DNA of 64,000 nucleotides, taken from contig NZ_CP113432.1 of the NCBI RefSeq assembly GCF_026686735.1, positions 6,127,001 to 6,191,000 of the forward strand. The letters run 5' to 3'. Of the stretch, positions 17,979 to 26,628 are shown in pieces. Source of the DNA: Pseudomonas triclosanedens (GTDB lineage: Bacteria; Pseudomonadota; Gammaproteobacteria; Pseudomonadales; Pseudomonadaceae). Position 1 is the first letter of the stretch. Every line of letters begins with the position of its first letter. The position numbers were made by a program, and so were the translations under genes. Under the pieces are notes generated by a model. That model was not told the DNA's origin. It did no database searches and was given only the letters and a program-made list of their open reading frames with translations.

Positions 17979-18464
17979 ATGCTGGAAGTGGACCTGGGCA
18001 ATCTGTTCGTCTTCATGCTTGTCATCGCGGCCGCCGCCTGGTGGTGGCGTGCCCACGGCATTCGTGAGCGCGCACTGGCGCTGGCCAAGCAGCACTGCGT
18101 GCGCGAAGGCGTTGAGCTGCTCGACGAAGCGATGGCACTGCACCGCATCCGCTTCGAGCGCGATGGCCGTGGCCACCGCCGTCTGGCCCGGGAATACGCC
18201 TTCGAATTCACCGCCACCGGCCAGGAGCGCTACGCAGGCAGGATCCTGATGTTCGGCCAGCACCTGGCCCGGGTCGAACTGGCGCCGTTCCGCTTCGAAC
18301 AGGAACCCCGCGCGAGTGTCGCGCCGGTCGCCACCTTCGACTCCCAGGATGAAGAGATCGTCGACGCCGTGTTCGACGACGCCCCGGCGCCACGTCCCAA
18401 GGCAGAAGTAGTGCGCCTGGACGAATGGCGCCGCGCACACCGGGGCAAGCAGGTCGGCGACTGA
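17979..18464 (+). CDS. DUF3301 domain membrane-anchored protein
   Basis: 161 aa. One N-terminal membrane helix (LFVFMLVIAAAAWWW) is followed by RERALALAKQHCVREGVELLDEAM and FERDGRGHRRLAREYAFEFT, the conserved core of DUF3301 proteins of gammaproteobacteria. An acidic, Pro-rich linker runs to a basic C-terminus (EWRRAHRGKQ). Likely a single-pass inner-membrane protein with cytoplasmic body. Function is not known. Convergent with the next small gene, whose stop is 2 bp away. Confidence 0.8.
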   Translation: MLEVDLGNLFVFMLVIAAAAWWWRAHGIRERALALAKQHCVREGVELLDEAMALHRIRFERDGRGHRRLAREYAFEFTATGQERYAGRILMFGQHLARVELAPFRFEQEPRASVAPVATFDSQDEEIVDAVFDDAPAPRPKAEVVRLDEWRRAHRGKQVGD

Positions 18465-18465
18465 C

Positions 18466-18819
18466 CTAGAGCAGCGCCCGCAACCGCCGCCAGTCTTCTT
18501 CCGCTGCCGCCACCATCGCGCGCCGCAGCAGCCGGCAACGACCGCGATGCCAGAGGGAGCGCCGCCGCGCCTGGTTGCGCCGGCAGGCTTCGAACAGCCA
18601 GTCGGGGTCGAAGCCATCCCACACACCCGCCGTCACCCAGGTATTGACCCAGACCACCGGCGCCACCTCCAACCGGTAGATCGCCTCCAGCTCGTCCGGA
18701 TCATAGCCGCTGATCCGCAGGGTACCCGCGATGGCGGCGAGATCCGCGCCATCCAGTTCGCAATCCAGCCAGAGCTCGGACAGCGCCAGCCAGACGGACT
18801 CGCGGACCGGGTCGTTCAT
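18466..18819 (-). CDS. Small conserved protein (DUF7079-like)
   Basis: 117 aa. The sequence VWLALSELWLDCELDGADL, then LEAIYRLEVAPVVWVNT and WDGFDPDWLFEACRR, resembles a family of small Pseudomonas proteins annotated DUF7079; that label is from memory and tentative. Helical, soluble, no signal peptide. Its start overlaps the stop of the alpha/beta hydrolase gene (ATGA), so the two are translationally coupled. The reading frame is open further upstream over the hydrolase gene, but that part is a shadow. Role unknown. Confidence 0.7.
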   Translation of the reverse strand: MNDPVRESVWLALSELWLDCELDGADLAAIAGTLRISGYDPDELEAIYRLEVAPVVWVNTWVTAGVWDGFDPDWLFEACRRNQARRRSLWHRGRCRLLRRAMVAAAEEDWRRLRALL

Positions 18820-19694
18820 TCGTGCCCGAGCAGGAAGCGCGAGACGCGCGTGGCGCTGTCGTCGGGGAACTCCTGCATGAAGCAGTGCCCGCCGTCCACG
18901 CTCTGGGCACTGACCGCCGGGTTGCTCGCGCACCAGCGCGCCACCGCCTTGGGCACGAAGGGATAGGTTTTCTCGCCGAATACCACCTGGGTCGGCGTGA
19001 CTACCTTGCCCAGCGACGGCCACAGGCGTTTCGGGAAGGAACTGAAGATCTCCGCCTCGCGGCTGGGCCGGCACTTGAGCTCGACGCCAGCCGCAACCGG
19101 CTTCATCGCATGCTCGACGTAGGCCCACAGCGCATCGTCCGTCCAACCCTTGAAGATGCCCCGGCCATGCAGCCCGGCATACGCCGCCTCGCGGTCCGGC
19201 CACTGGCTGCGGCGCGAACGCGCCTTCTGCACCATCGCCCGCCGCTGGTGCAGGCCAAGTACCTCCGAAAGCGCCATCACGCCGATCATCGCCGGGGTGA
19301 ACAGCACCGGGTCGAGCAGCACCGCGCGCTGGAACAACCCGGGGTGGCGCGCCAGCACCAGGCTGGTCAGCACACCGCCGAAACTGTGGCCGCAGGCGTA
19401 GCGCGGCACATCGCCAAACGGCTCTCGTCCGGCCTCGAAGGCTTCCACCGCCATTTCCGCATTGCGGTTCCAGCCGTGAAAACGGCCGCCGTGGTCGCTG
19501 TCGCCGTGCCCCTGTACGTCGCACAGCCAGAGATCGAAATCCTCCGCCAGACACTTGAGCATGGGCTCGTAGGCACGGCTGCAGAAGCCGTTGCCGTGGA
19601 GGAAGTGCAACAGCGGCTTGCCGCTGGGCGCGCTATGCCAGCCGCGCAAGGTGAAACCGGCGGACCCTTCGTGGGTCCAGGACAGCAACTGCAT
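18816..19694 (-). CDS. Alpha/beta hydrolase
   Basis: 292 aa. The oxyanion strand is LLHFLHGNGFCSRAYEPM, the nucleophile elbow is ACGHSFGGVLTS (Ser in GHSFG), and the C-terminal DGGHCFMQEFP supplies the catalytic His. No signal peptide, so it is cytoplasmic. GGAGACCC precedes the ATG. It lies upstream of and coupled to the small DUF7079-like gene, and divergent from mifS. Substrate cannot be inferred; the fold covers esterases, lipases and C-C hydrolases. Confidence 0.83.
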   Translation of the reverse strand: MQLLSWTHEGSAGFTLRGWHSAPSGKPLLHFLHGNGFCSRAYEPMLKCLAEDFDLWLCDVQGHGDSDHGGRFHGWNRNAEMAVEAFEAGREPFGDVPRYACGHSFGGVLTSLVLARHPGLFQRAVLLDPVLFTPAMIGVMALSEVLGLHQRRAMVQKARSRRSQWPDREAAYAGLHGRGIFKGWTDDALWAYVEHAMKPVAAGVELKCRPSREAEIFSSFPKRLWPSLGKVVTPTQVVFGEKTYPFVPKAVARWCASNPAVSAQSVDGGHCFMQEFPDDSATRVSRFLLGHE

Positions 19695-19807
19695 GGTGGG
19701 TCTCCGTCAGGACGTCGCAGTGTAACGACCCATCGCCACGCCGAACCAGTACGCGGACGTGCTATCGTCGCCCTCCTCGCACGATCCTGCGCAAATCGCC
19801 GCCGAAC

Positions 19808-21565
19808 ATGCCGCTTCCCCGTCCCCTGCGTTTCCTCCTGCTCAGCCTGCTCCTGCTGGCCGGCCTCGTGCTGGCGGTCTACTGGGCCGGCGAACAGGCG
19901 CGGCACCGGGCACTGGTCGCCGAAGCGGAGGCCGCCCACGAGCAGCTCGGCCTCTACGCCAACGCCCTGCACACCCTGATAGAGCGCTTCCGCAGCATCC
20001 CGGCGGTCCTCGCCCTGGATCCCGACCTGCGCGCCGCCATGCGCGGCCCGGTGACCGGCGAGCTGCAACACCGGCTCAACCTGAAGCTACAGGAAATCAA
20101 CAGCGCGGCGCGTTCCTCCACCCTCGAACTGCTCGACCACACCGGCCTCGCGGTGGCGGCGAGCAACTGGGACCTGCCGGTCAGCTACGTCGGCCACAAC
20201 TATGGCTTTCGTCCCTACTTCCGCCAGACCATCGCCCAGGGCGCCGGGCGCTTCTATGCCGTCGGCGTGACCAGCGGAATTCCCGGCTACTTCCTGTCCA
20301 ACGCGCTGCGCGACGACGATGGCCGCTTCCTCGGCGCCATCGTGGTCAAGCTGGAGTTTCCCGATCTCGAACGGCAGTGGAGCCAGACCCCCGACGTCGT
20401 GCTGGTCAGCGACAGCAAGGGCATCGTATTCCTCGCCAACCACCCGCGCTGGCGCTACCGCGAGCTGATGCCGCTGGACGCCGTGGCCCGCGCCGAACTG
20501 GCCGACACCCGCCAGTACCACAGGCAACCGCTGAGCGCCCTGCCGCACCGGAACCTCGAACGCATTGGCGACAGCGCCCGTCTGGCGCGGGTCGAAGGCC
20601 AGGAGATCGGCGGCGAATACCTCTGGCAGTCGGTCGACCTGCCGGAAGACGACTGGACCCTGCACCTGCTGCGCGACACCCGCGGCATCCAGAGCGATGT
20701 CATCAGCGCCCGCCTGGCCGCCGCCGGCGTGTGGCTGGCGCTGGTGTTCCTGATCCTCTGGCTGCAGCAACGGCGGCGACTGGCCCGGCTGCGTCAGCGC
20801 AACCAGGAAGAACTGGAGCGCCTGGTCGAGCAGCGCACCGCTGCCCTGCGCACCGCCCAGGATGGCCTCGTGCAGGCTGCCAAGCTCGCAGCGCTGGGGC
20901 AGATGTCCGCGGCGCTGGCCCACGAAATCAACCAGCCGCTCACCGCCCAGCGCATGCAACTGGCCAGCGTGCGCCTGTTGCTGGATGCCGGTCGCCAGGA
21001 CGAAGCCCGCGCGGCGCTGGTGCGGGTAGACGAACTGCTCGAACGCATGGCCGCGCTCACCGGGCACCTCAAGACCTTCGCCCGCAAGACGCCCGGCGGC
21101 CTGCGCGAGCGCATCGAGCTGGGCCACGTGATCGAACAGGCGCTGCGCCTGCTAGCCGTGCGCATCCGCGACGAGCGCGTGGAGATCGACCAGACACTCA
21201 CCACACCGGCCTGGGTGCTGGGCGACGCGATCCGCCTGGAGCAGGTGCTGGTCAACCTGCTGCGCAACGCCCTCGACGCGGTGGCGGGCACCCAACAGCC
21301 GCGCATCACCCTGGGCCTGCGCCGCGACGGCAGCCAGTGGTGCCTGGAAGTGGCCGACAACGGCCACGGTATCGCCGAGGAAAATCTCGCCAGCGTGTTC
21401 GACCCGTTCTATACCACCAAACCGGTTGGCGAAGGACTGGGCCTCGGGCTGGCGGTATCCTACGGCATCGTCCACGAACTCGGCGGCAGCCTGAGCGCCG
21501 CCAACCACGCATCCGGCGGCGCCACGTTCCGCCTGTGCCTGCCCGTAGCCCCCGAAGAAAGCTGA
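19808..21565 (+). CDS. mifS: Sensor histidine kinase MifS (DctB-like)
   Basis: 585 aa. A first membrane helix (residues 8-28), a periplasmic dCache-type sensor (about 30-300, with YGFRPYFRQTIAQGAGRFYA typical of DctB C4-dicarboxylate sensors), a second helix near 305-322, then HisKA with LAHEINQPLTA, N-box LVNLLRNALDAV, and G-boxes VADNGHGI and GLGLGLAV. Followed 3 bp later by a sigma54 response regulator. By type and neighbourhood this is the MifS/MifR pair, known in P. aeruginosa to be needed for 2-oxoglutarate use. The start has a weak ribosome site. Confidence 0.85.
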   Translation: MPLPRPLRFLLLSLLLLAGLVLAVYWAGEQARHRALVAEAEAAHEQLGLYANALHTLIERFRSIPAVLALDPDLRAAMRGPVTGELQHRLNLKLQEINSAARSSTLELLDHTGLAVAASNWDLPVSYVGHNYGFRPYFRQTIAQGAGRFYAVGVTSGIPGYFLSNALRDDDGRFLGAIVVKLEFPDLERQWSQTPDVVLVSDSKGIVFLANHPRWRYRELMPLDAVARAELADTRQYHRQPLSALPHRNLERIGDSARLARVEGQEIGGEYLWQSVDLPEDDWTLHLLRDTRGIQSDVISARLAAAGVWLALVFLILWLQQRRRLARLRQRNQEELERLVEQRTAALRTAQDGLVQAAKLAALGQMSAALAHEINQPLTAQRMQLASVRLLLDAGRQDEARAALVRVDELLERMAALTGHLKTFARKTPGGLRERIELGHVIEQALRLLAVRIRDERVEIDQTLTTPAWVLGDAIRLEQVLVNLLRNALDAVAGTQQPRITLGLRRDGSQWCLEVADNGHGIAEENLASVFDPFYTTKPVGEGLGLGLAVSYGIVHELGGSLSAANHASGGATFRLCLPVAPEES

Positions 21566-21568
21566 ACC

Positions 21569-22903
21569 ATGAGCGAGCACATCCTCTTCGTCGATGACGA
21601 AGCCGCCATCCGCGAAGCCGTCCAACAATGGCTGCAACTCTCCGGCTTCGAGGTGCGCCTGTGCGGCAGTGCCGACGAATGCCTGAAAAGCCTGGGGCGT
21701 GAGCTGCCGGCCGTGATCATCAGCGATGTGCGCATGCCCGGCACCGACGGCCTGGCGCTGCTAGAACGGCTGCAGCAGCTCGACCGCGACCTGCCGGTGA
21801 TCATGGTCACCGGGCATGGCGACGTGCCGATGGCGGTGCAGGCCATGCGCCAGGGCGCCTACGACTTCATCGAAAAACCCTTCACCCCCGAACGCTTGCT
21901 CGACAGCCTGCGCCGTGCCCTGGAGAAGCGCCGGCTGGTGCAGGAGAACCGCCAGCTACGCGAACAGGCCGCGCTCAAGGACCAGATCGAATCGCGTCTG
22001 CTCGGCGTCTCGCGGCCGATGGAAGCGCTACGCCGGCAGATCATGGCATTGGCCGGCACCCCGGTGAACGTGCTGATCCGCGGCGAGACCGGCAGCGGCA
22101 AGGAACTGGTGGCCCGCTGCCTGCACGACTTCGGTCCGCGCGCCGGCAAGCCCTTTGTCGCGCTGAACTGCGCGGCGATCCCCGAGCAACTGTTCGAGAC
22201 CGAACTGTTCGGCCATGAGAGCGGCGCCTTCACCGGCGCCCAGGGCAAGCGCATCGGCAAGCTGGAACACGCCAACGGCGGCAGCCTGTTCCTCGACGAG
22301 ATCGAAAGCATGCCGCTGGCCCAGCAGGTCAAGCTGCTGCGCGTACTGCAGGAGCAGCAACTGGAGCGCCTGGGCTCCAACCAGAGCATCAAGGTCGACC
22401 TGCGGGTGATCGCCGCGACCAAGCCGGACCTGCTGGAAGAAGCACGTGCCGGACGCTTCCGCGAAGACCTGGTGTACCGCCTGAACGTCGCCGAGCTGCG
22501 CCTGCCGCCATTGCGCGAGCGGCGCGAAGACGTGCCGCTGCTGTTCGAGCACTACGCCACGCTCGCCTGCGAAAAGTTCGGCCGCGAAAGCGTGCCACTA
22601 TCGGCCACCCAACTGGCCCGCCTGCTGGCCCACGACTGGCCGGGCAACGTGCGCGAGCTGGCCAACGCCGCCGAGCGCCACGTACTCGGGCTGGACCGCG
22701 ACGACACCCCCATCGAGCCGGCCGGCAACGGCCTGTTCGAACGCATGGAAGCCTACGAGGCACAGTGCATTGGCCAGGCGCTGGCGCAGTGCAAGGGCGA
22801 TATCAAGGCAGTGATGGAGCTGCTCGGCCTGCCGCGCCGCACCCTCAACGAGAAGATGCAGCGCCACGGACTGAGCCGCGGAGATTACCTGGGCGAAGAC
22901 TGA
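21569..22903 (+). CDS. mifR: Sigma54-dependent response regulator MifR (DctD-like)
   Basis: 444 aa. A receiver domain with Asp53 in [10 protein letters not shown], an AAA+ domain with Walker A GETGSGKE, sigma54-contact loop GAFTGAQ, Walker B SLFLDEIE, and a C-terminal Fis-type HTH ([18 protein letters not shown]). It activates sigma54 promoters when phosphorylated by MifS. In PAO1, MifR drives 2-oxoglutarate transporter expression; the target transporter gene is not within this window. The last 19 bp overlap the convergent membrane-protein gene. Confidence 0.88.
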   Translation: MSEHILFVDDEAAIREAVQQWLQLSGFEVRLCGSADECLKSLGRELPAVIISDVRMPGTDGLALLERLQQLDRDLPVIMVTGHGDVPMAVQAMRQGAYDFIEKPFTPERLLDSLRRALEKRRLVQENRQLREQAALKDQIESRLLGVSRPMEALRRQIMALAGTPVNVLIRGETGSGKELVARCLHDFGPRAGKPFVALNCAAIPEQLFETELFGHESGAFTGAQGKRIGKLEHANGGSLFLDEIESMPLAQQVKLLRVLQEQQLERLGSNQSIKVDLRVIAATKPDLLEEARAGRFREDLVYRLNVAELRLPPLRERREDVPLLFEHYATLACEKFGRESVPLSATQLARLLAHDWPGNVRELANAAERHVLGLDRDDTPIEPAGNGLFERMEAYEAQCIGQALAQCKGDIKAVMELLGLPRRTLNEKMQRHGLSRGDYLGED

Positions 22904-23883
22904 GCAAGCCGCTCGGCGAAGAAGCGGCCGGTACACCAGCGCGCGAGCGGCCACAGGCACGCCAGCAGCAGGAGCGCTGGCGGCAACAGGTAGAACGGCA
23001 GGTTGCGGGTGCTAGCCGCGGCGTAGGCCGCGATGGCTACCACGACCGACAACAGCAATCCCGCCGCCCCCCAGATGACCAGCAGCATCAGCGCGGCGCC
23101 CAGCACCCGCCCGGCGGAGAAGCGCGGGAGCCGCGCCGGCAGACGCGAAATCACGGCAGCCATCACGATCCCGAACGGCAGTACGCAGCCGCTCAGCAGC
23201 AGCATCGACTGCCATCCCGCGCCAAAGCCCAGCGGCAGCGTGGTGTAACTCAATGCAGCGAACAGCCTGTACAGCAGCGCCACGACGACCAGCGCCAGCC
23301 CCAGGGCGATCTGCCATGCCGGCAGACCGAGGTTCAGCTCACCGGCCAATCGCCGCGAGCGCCCGCGCGACAGGCGCAAGACCAGCCACAGGGGCAACAG
23401 GCAGCCCAGCGCCAGGTTCAGCAGGCTTTCGAACTGGCCATAGAGCAGTACCCAGGAAACGCGTGCGTTGGCGAAGGCCCACTCATGGAACGGCAGGCTC
23501 AGGTAGGACAGCGCCGTGCTCGCGATAACGGTGAAGACGAGGTAGAGCACGACGAAACCGGCCAGGAGCACGCCGATCGGCTGGAACCTGGCCACGTCAT
23601 AGCGCTCGCGCAGGTGGTGCGCCAACAGCAGCACGGCCGCCGCGTGGAGGATCAGCCCGCCGGCCCAGTTGGCCAGCATCATCGGCAGGAATTGCTCCAG
23701 GCGATCCCGGAAACCGCCTAGGTCCATGAGCCACTGCGAGCCGACGGTGCCGAGCAAGAGCAGCGCGGATGCAAGCATCATCGCACCGACGAACTGCAGC
23801 GGCTGCCGGTTCCCGGGCAAGGCCGAGTCCGCTGGCGGAGCCAGTTCGGCGAGAGGAGTGGCAAAGGGGTTATCGGTGGTCAT
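22885..23883 (-). CDS. Polytopic membrane protein of unknown function
   Basis: 332 aa with about eight hydrophobic segments, after a Pro/Ala-rich cytoplasmic lead (FATPLAELAPPADSAL). I recognise no family. ATG 23883 is chosen because GGATG lies 9 bp before it; an ATG at 23892 would overlap that site. It overlaps mifR by 19 bp at the 3' end, convergent. The N-terminal lead resembles YckC/DUF4013-style proteins only loosely. No signal peptide, so inner membrane. Confidence 0.65.
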   Translation of the reverse strand: MTTDNPFATPLAELAPPADSALPGNRQPLQFVGAMMLASALLLLGTVGSQWLMDLGGFRDRLEQFLPMMLANWAGGLILHAAAVLLLAHHLRERYDVARFQPIGVLLAGFVVLYLVFTVIASTALSYLSLPFHEWAFANARVSWVLLYGQFESLLNLALGCLLPLWLVLRLSRGRSRRLAGELNLGLPAWQIALGLALVVVALLYRLFAALSYTTLPLGFGAGWQSMLLLSGCVLPFGIVMAAVISRLPARLPRFSAGRVLGAALMLLVIWGAAGLLLSVVVAIAAYAAASTRNLPFYLLPPALLLLACLWPLARWCTGRFFAERLAQSSPR

Positions 23884-23984
23884 GGTCGGCATCCTTGTCG
23901 AATCCGGCGCTTGGCACGGAACCCGTCCAGCCTACCAGCCCGCAGCGGATACGCCACGGGAGCGGTCCGCAGATTTTCCGCAGG

Positions 23985-24014
23985 CAAAAAAAAGGCCGCT
24001 AAAGCAGCGGCCTT
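23985..24014 (-). terminator. Rho-independent terminator of an unannotated minus-strand transcript
   Basis: On the minus strand AAGGCCGCT pairs with AGCGGCCTT around a 5-nt loop, followed by a run of eight T. The nearest upstream minus-strand gene (24284) has its own terminator at 24201, so this one implies another transcript. Confidence 0.75.
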
Positions 24015-24112
24015 GAGACAGACGTCGATCTGGAGCAATCAAGAATCGGCGTCGGGAAGCTTGCCGGCGGTGAGGCCGGGAACAGCGAACCGGGAAGATC
24101 GCACTGTTGGGT
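23985..24112 (-). ncRNA. Candidate small RNA ending at the 23985 terminator
   Basis: Between the two terminators there is no ORF of note, yet the left terminator is strong. A TATACT -10-like box lies inside the palindrome at 24110-24126 on the minus strand, which would start RNA near 24105 and give about 120 nt. No convincing -35 is present, so an activator or another start may be used. I do not recognise a known Pseudomonas sRNA. The right boundary is a guess. Confidence 0.33.
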
Positions 24113-24126
24113 CAAGTATATTGACC
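24110..24126. promoter_or_regulatory. Perfect 17-bp palindrome GGTCAA-N5-TTGACC
   Basis: GGTCAAGTATATTGACC is symmetric with a 5-bp centre and encloses a TATACT sequence on the minus strand. It lies upstream of the candidate small RNA and may be an operator overlapping its promoter. The binding protein is unknown. Confidence 0.4.
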
Positions 24127-24200
24127 GAAAAGACAGGAATACAGAGCACCCACAAGGAAAGACTGTTGCAGCTTTTGTAAAAGACGAATTTCGGCCCGGC

Positions 24201-24229
24201 AAAAAAAACGCCGCATGTCTTATGCGGCG
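24201..24229 (-). terminator. Rho-independent terminator after the small secreted-protein gene
   Basis: On the minus strand CGCCGCAT pairs with ATGCGGCG with a 5-nt loop, followed by eight T. It begins about 55 bp after the stop at 24284. Confidence 0.85.
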
Positions 24230-24283
24230 CAAGGCATTGAGAAGCCCGGCTCACGCTCCGGGCCTCCCGGGGGAAGCGATCGA

Positions 24284-24478
24284 TCAGGAGTCGGAGCGGC
24301 TGTCGGCGGCGGCCTTGGCAGTCTGCTCGGCGGACTGGGCCTGCTGCTGAGCGATGGCTGCTTCGTTGGCCTTGACCAGTTTGTCGGTCATCAGGCGCGA
24401 CTCTTCAGCGAAGCTCAGCTGAGTGAAGGACAGCGTGCAAACGGACAGCAGGGCAGCAACATAAAGCGAACGAGACAT
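24284..24478 (-). CDS. Small secreted protein
   Basis: 64 aa. Residues 1-24 form a Sec signal peptide (LYVAALLSVCTLSFTQLSFA, cut before EES). The mature 40 residues are charged, Ala/Gln-rich and probably helical (NEAAIAQQQAQSAEQTAKAA). AGGATC lies 9 bp before the ATG, and a clean terminator follows. Likely a periplasmic peptide of unknown role. Similar short exported Ala/Gln-rich proteins exist in pseudomonads, but I cannot assign a family. Confidence 0.72.
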   Translation of the reverse strand: MSRSLYVAALLSVCTLSFTQLSFAEESRLMTDKLVKANEAAIAQQQAQSAEQTAKAAADSRSDS

Positions 24479-24660
24479 GGTGAAGATCCTTTCTGAACAC
24501 CCGATTGGTCGGGGTTGGAGAAAGGTTACGGCGCAACAGTAAGTAGAAAAATAGCTAGCTAACCAACAAAGCGTTGCCTAAAAAGCAACAATCAACGGCG
24601 ATCGTTCAAGAACCCCGATCCAGAGCGCCCCGTGGCGATCTGTCGCAGACAGGGTGCGGT

Positions 24661-25596
24661 TCAGGCCCAGTTGACCGGATCGTTGAGAACCGCTTCGTCG
24701 TCCTGGAACACCTTGGGCAACTCCTCCTTGAGGAACTCTACCCAGGTGCGGATCTTGGCATCGAGGAAACGCCGCGACGGGTACAGCGCATAGATCTGCC
24801 GCACGTGCAGGGTGTGCCGTGGCAACACGCGCACCAGCGTGCGGCGACGCAGCGCCGGCGCCGCGACATAGCTGGGCAGCAGACAGATGCCCATGCCCGC
24901 GCTGGCCGCACCGGTAAGCGCCTCGGCGACATTGACCATGAAGGTGTCGCGCGGGCGGATCACGCTCTCCTCGTTGCCTTCCTCGAAGGCCCAGCCTTCC
25001 GGGAAGGTCGGGTCCTGCAGACGCAGGCACTGGTGCTGGTGGAGGTCGGCAACGGTCTGCGGAATGCCGCGGCGCTTCAGGTATTCGGGACTGGCGCAGA
25101 GCACGCTGTGGATGGTGCCGAGAGTCTGGGCGACGAACTCGGAGTCGGGCAGTTCGCGGTCGCGAGTGATCACCACATCCTGGCCTTCTTCGAGGATATC
25201 CGGGTGGCGCTGGGCCAGGGTCAGCTCGATGTAGACTTCGGGGAAGGACTCGCAATAGCGCGAGATCAGCGGGATCAGATGCTGCTGGCCGAGACCGGTC
25301 AGCGAGTGCACGCGCAGGCGGCCACGGGGGTTGAGGTGCGCGCCGCTGGCCTCGGCCTCGGCTTCATCGACATCGGCGAGGATTTCCCGGCAGCGCAGCA
25401 GGTAGCGCTCGCCGGTTTCGGTCAGCGCCAGGCGGCGGGTGGTGCGGTGCAGCAGGCGCGCTTCGAGTTGCGATTCGAGGTCGGAGACCACACGGGAAAC
25501 CTGGGCGGTGGAAAGCCCGAGGGCGTTGGCGGCGGCGGTGAAGCTGCCGGCGTCCACCACCCGGACGAAGGCCCGCATTGCGTGAAGTACGTCCAT
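24661..25596 (-). CDS. LysR-family transcriptional regulator
   Basis: 311 aa. The N-terminal winged HTH is MDVLHAMRAFVRVVDAGSFT, then AALGLSTAQVSRVVSDLE (CrgA/AaeR-like subgroup). The periplasmic-binding-protein-like effector domain follows (LHQHQCLRLQDP, then GMGICLLPSYVA). GGGGGAC precedes ATG 25596; the frame is open further upstream but without a ribosome site. It is upstream of the oxidoreductase/ALDH genes yet ends in a separate unit, with a plus-strand terminator between. Target and inducer are unknown; the CrgA subgroup often controls quinone reductases and efflux genes. Confidence 0.86.
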   Translation of the reverse strand: MDVLHAMRAFVRVVDAGSFTAAANALGLSTAQVSRVVSDLESQLEARLLHRTTRRLALTETGERYLLRCREILADVDEAEAEASGAHLNPRGRLRVHSLTGLGQQHLIPLISRYCESFPEVYIELTLAQRHPDILEEGQDVVITRDRELPDSEFVAQTLGTIHSVLCASPEYLKRRGIPQTVADLHQHQCLRLQDPTFPEGWAFEEGNEESVIRPRDTFMVNVAEALTGAASAGMGICLLPSYVAAPALRRRTLVRVLPRHTLHVRQIYALYPSRRFLDAKIRTWVEFLKEELPKVFQDDEAVLNDPVNWA

Positions 25597-25824
25597 GAGT
25601 CCCCCTGCTGTCCGGCACGCTGGAAGCCGTGGGGCATTGTTGCCCTCACCGCAAAACTGAATCGCAGTATAGGGCCGTTTTTTACATATTGTTACCGCGT
25701 ATAGTGCCCGCCAAGTCGCTGCAGCGACGTTGGGCATACCCAGTCCATCGTACGGCTGCCGATACACCAATCGACAGCCATCTCCCCCGCGCATACCTGG
25801 CTGCAGCGACTGACTATTTCTCCA

Positions 25825-25856
25825 GGGGCGGCCTTCTTCGGAAGACCGCCCTTTTT
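25825..25856 (+). terminator. Plus-strand rho-independent terminator with no annotated upstream gene
   Basis: A GGGCGG-C-CTTC / GAAG-A-CCGCCC hairpin with a TTCG tetraloop is followed by TTTTTC. Both flanking genes (24661 and 25869) are on the minus strand, so it would end an unannotated plus-strand RNA begun within 25600-25800. Confidence 0.7.
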
Positions 25857-25868
25857 CATGCCCGCGCT

Positions 25869-26573
25869 TCAGCGCGGCAGTGGGTAGAGGCGCTCGTCGA
25901 ACTGGTCCAGGCGCACGAATTCCAGCGGCTGGTCGCTCTCCAGGTGCAGCAGGCGATCCTGGAACTGGCGCAGGAAGTCCACACGCGCATCGTTGCTGAT
26001 GTACGGCACGTGCCAGGCCACGAACGGCGGCAGCACGCTCATGCCGGTATAGGCCAGGGTGCCTCGCAGGATCGGCCGCAGCATGTCTTCCAGCGGGCCG
26101 TGGATGGCACCCTCGCCGAACATGTGGTCGCGCCCGCCGAGGGTCACGCTCACCAGCGCCTTCTTGCCGGCCAGGCCGCCCTGGTCGTAGAAACGCTTGC
26201 CGCCGTAGCAGATGCCCGAGACCAGCACGCGATCGAACCAGCCCTTGAGGATGGCCGGCGCGGAGAACCAGTAGATCGGGAAGTTGAAGATCACCAGGTC
26301 CGCCCAGAGCAGCTTGTCCAGCTCGGCCTGGATGTCGGCGGCGATGGTCTGGCTCTTCGCGCCTTCGCGCTGCTCCAGCGCGTACACGAGGTAGTCCGGA
26401 TTGCTGCGCGCACCGAAATCGGCGGCGCTGGCCACCGGGTTCCAGTTCATCGCATAGAGGTCCGAGACCTGCACCTCATGGCCCTGGCCACGCAGGGTTT
26501 CCTCGGCCAGTTTGAACAGTGCGGTGCTGAAGGACTGCGGTTCGTTGTGAGCGTGGACGATCAGTACGTTCAT
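25869..26573 (-). CDS. NAD(P)H:quinone/flavin oxidoreductase (MdaB/NQO family)
   Basis: 234 aa, flavodoxin-like fold. It opens MNVLIVHAHNEPQSFSTALF (phosphate-binding loop for FMN/FAD). DLVIFNFPIYWFSAPAILKG is the NQO1/KefF/MdaB signature, and VSVTLGGRDHMF lies near the flavin. It would reduce quinones or similar electrophiles with NAD(P)H. AGGAATCC precedes the ATG. It is the last gene of the arginine transaminase-type operon, as in PAO1 PA4975 beside aruH/aruI. Its link to arginine breakdown is by position only. Confidence 0.86.
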   Translation of the reverse strand: MNVLIVHAHNEPQSFSTALFKLAEETLRGQGHEVQVSDLYAMNWNPVASAADFGARSNPDYLVYALEQREGAKSQTIAADIQAELDKLLWADLVIFNFPIYWFSAPAILKGWFDRVLVSGICYGGKRFYDQGGLAGKKALVSVTLGGRDHMFGEGAIHGPLEDMLRPILRGTLAYTGMSVLPPFVAWHVPYISNDARVDFLRQFQDRLLHLESDQPLEFVRLDQFDERLYPLPR

Positions 26574-26628
26574 GTGGATTCCTGAAGGTTCGAACCTGCC
26601 GCTTTCCTGCGGGAAAAGCGGCAGTTAT

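Larger units (their letters stand above)
23884..24283. other. Intergenic stretch without a protein gene; two terminators and a possible small RNA
   Basis: No coding pattern is seen. Two rho-independent terminators, both oriented to stop minus-strand transcripts, sit at 23985 and 24201. The one at 24201 closes the small secreted-protein gene. The one at 23985 has no annotated gene before it, so something is transcribed leftward from about 24100-24200. A perfect 17-bp dyad at 24110 lies in the right place for an operator. Confidence 0.6.

Noticed and set aside
23905..23930. GGCAC near 23914 as a sigma54 promoter
   Set aside because: No TTGC element at the required 5-bp spacing on either strand.
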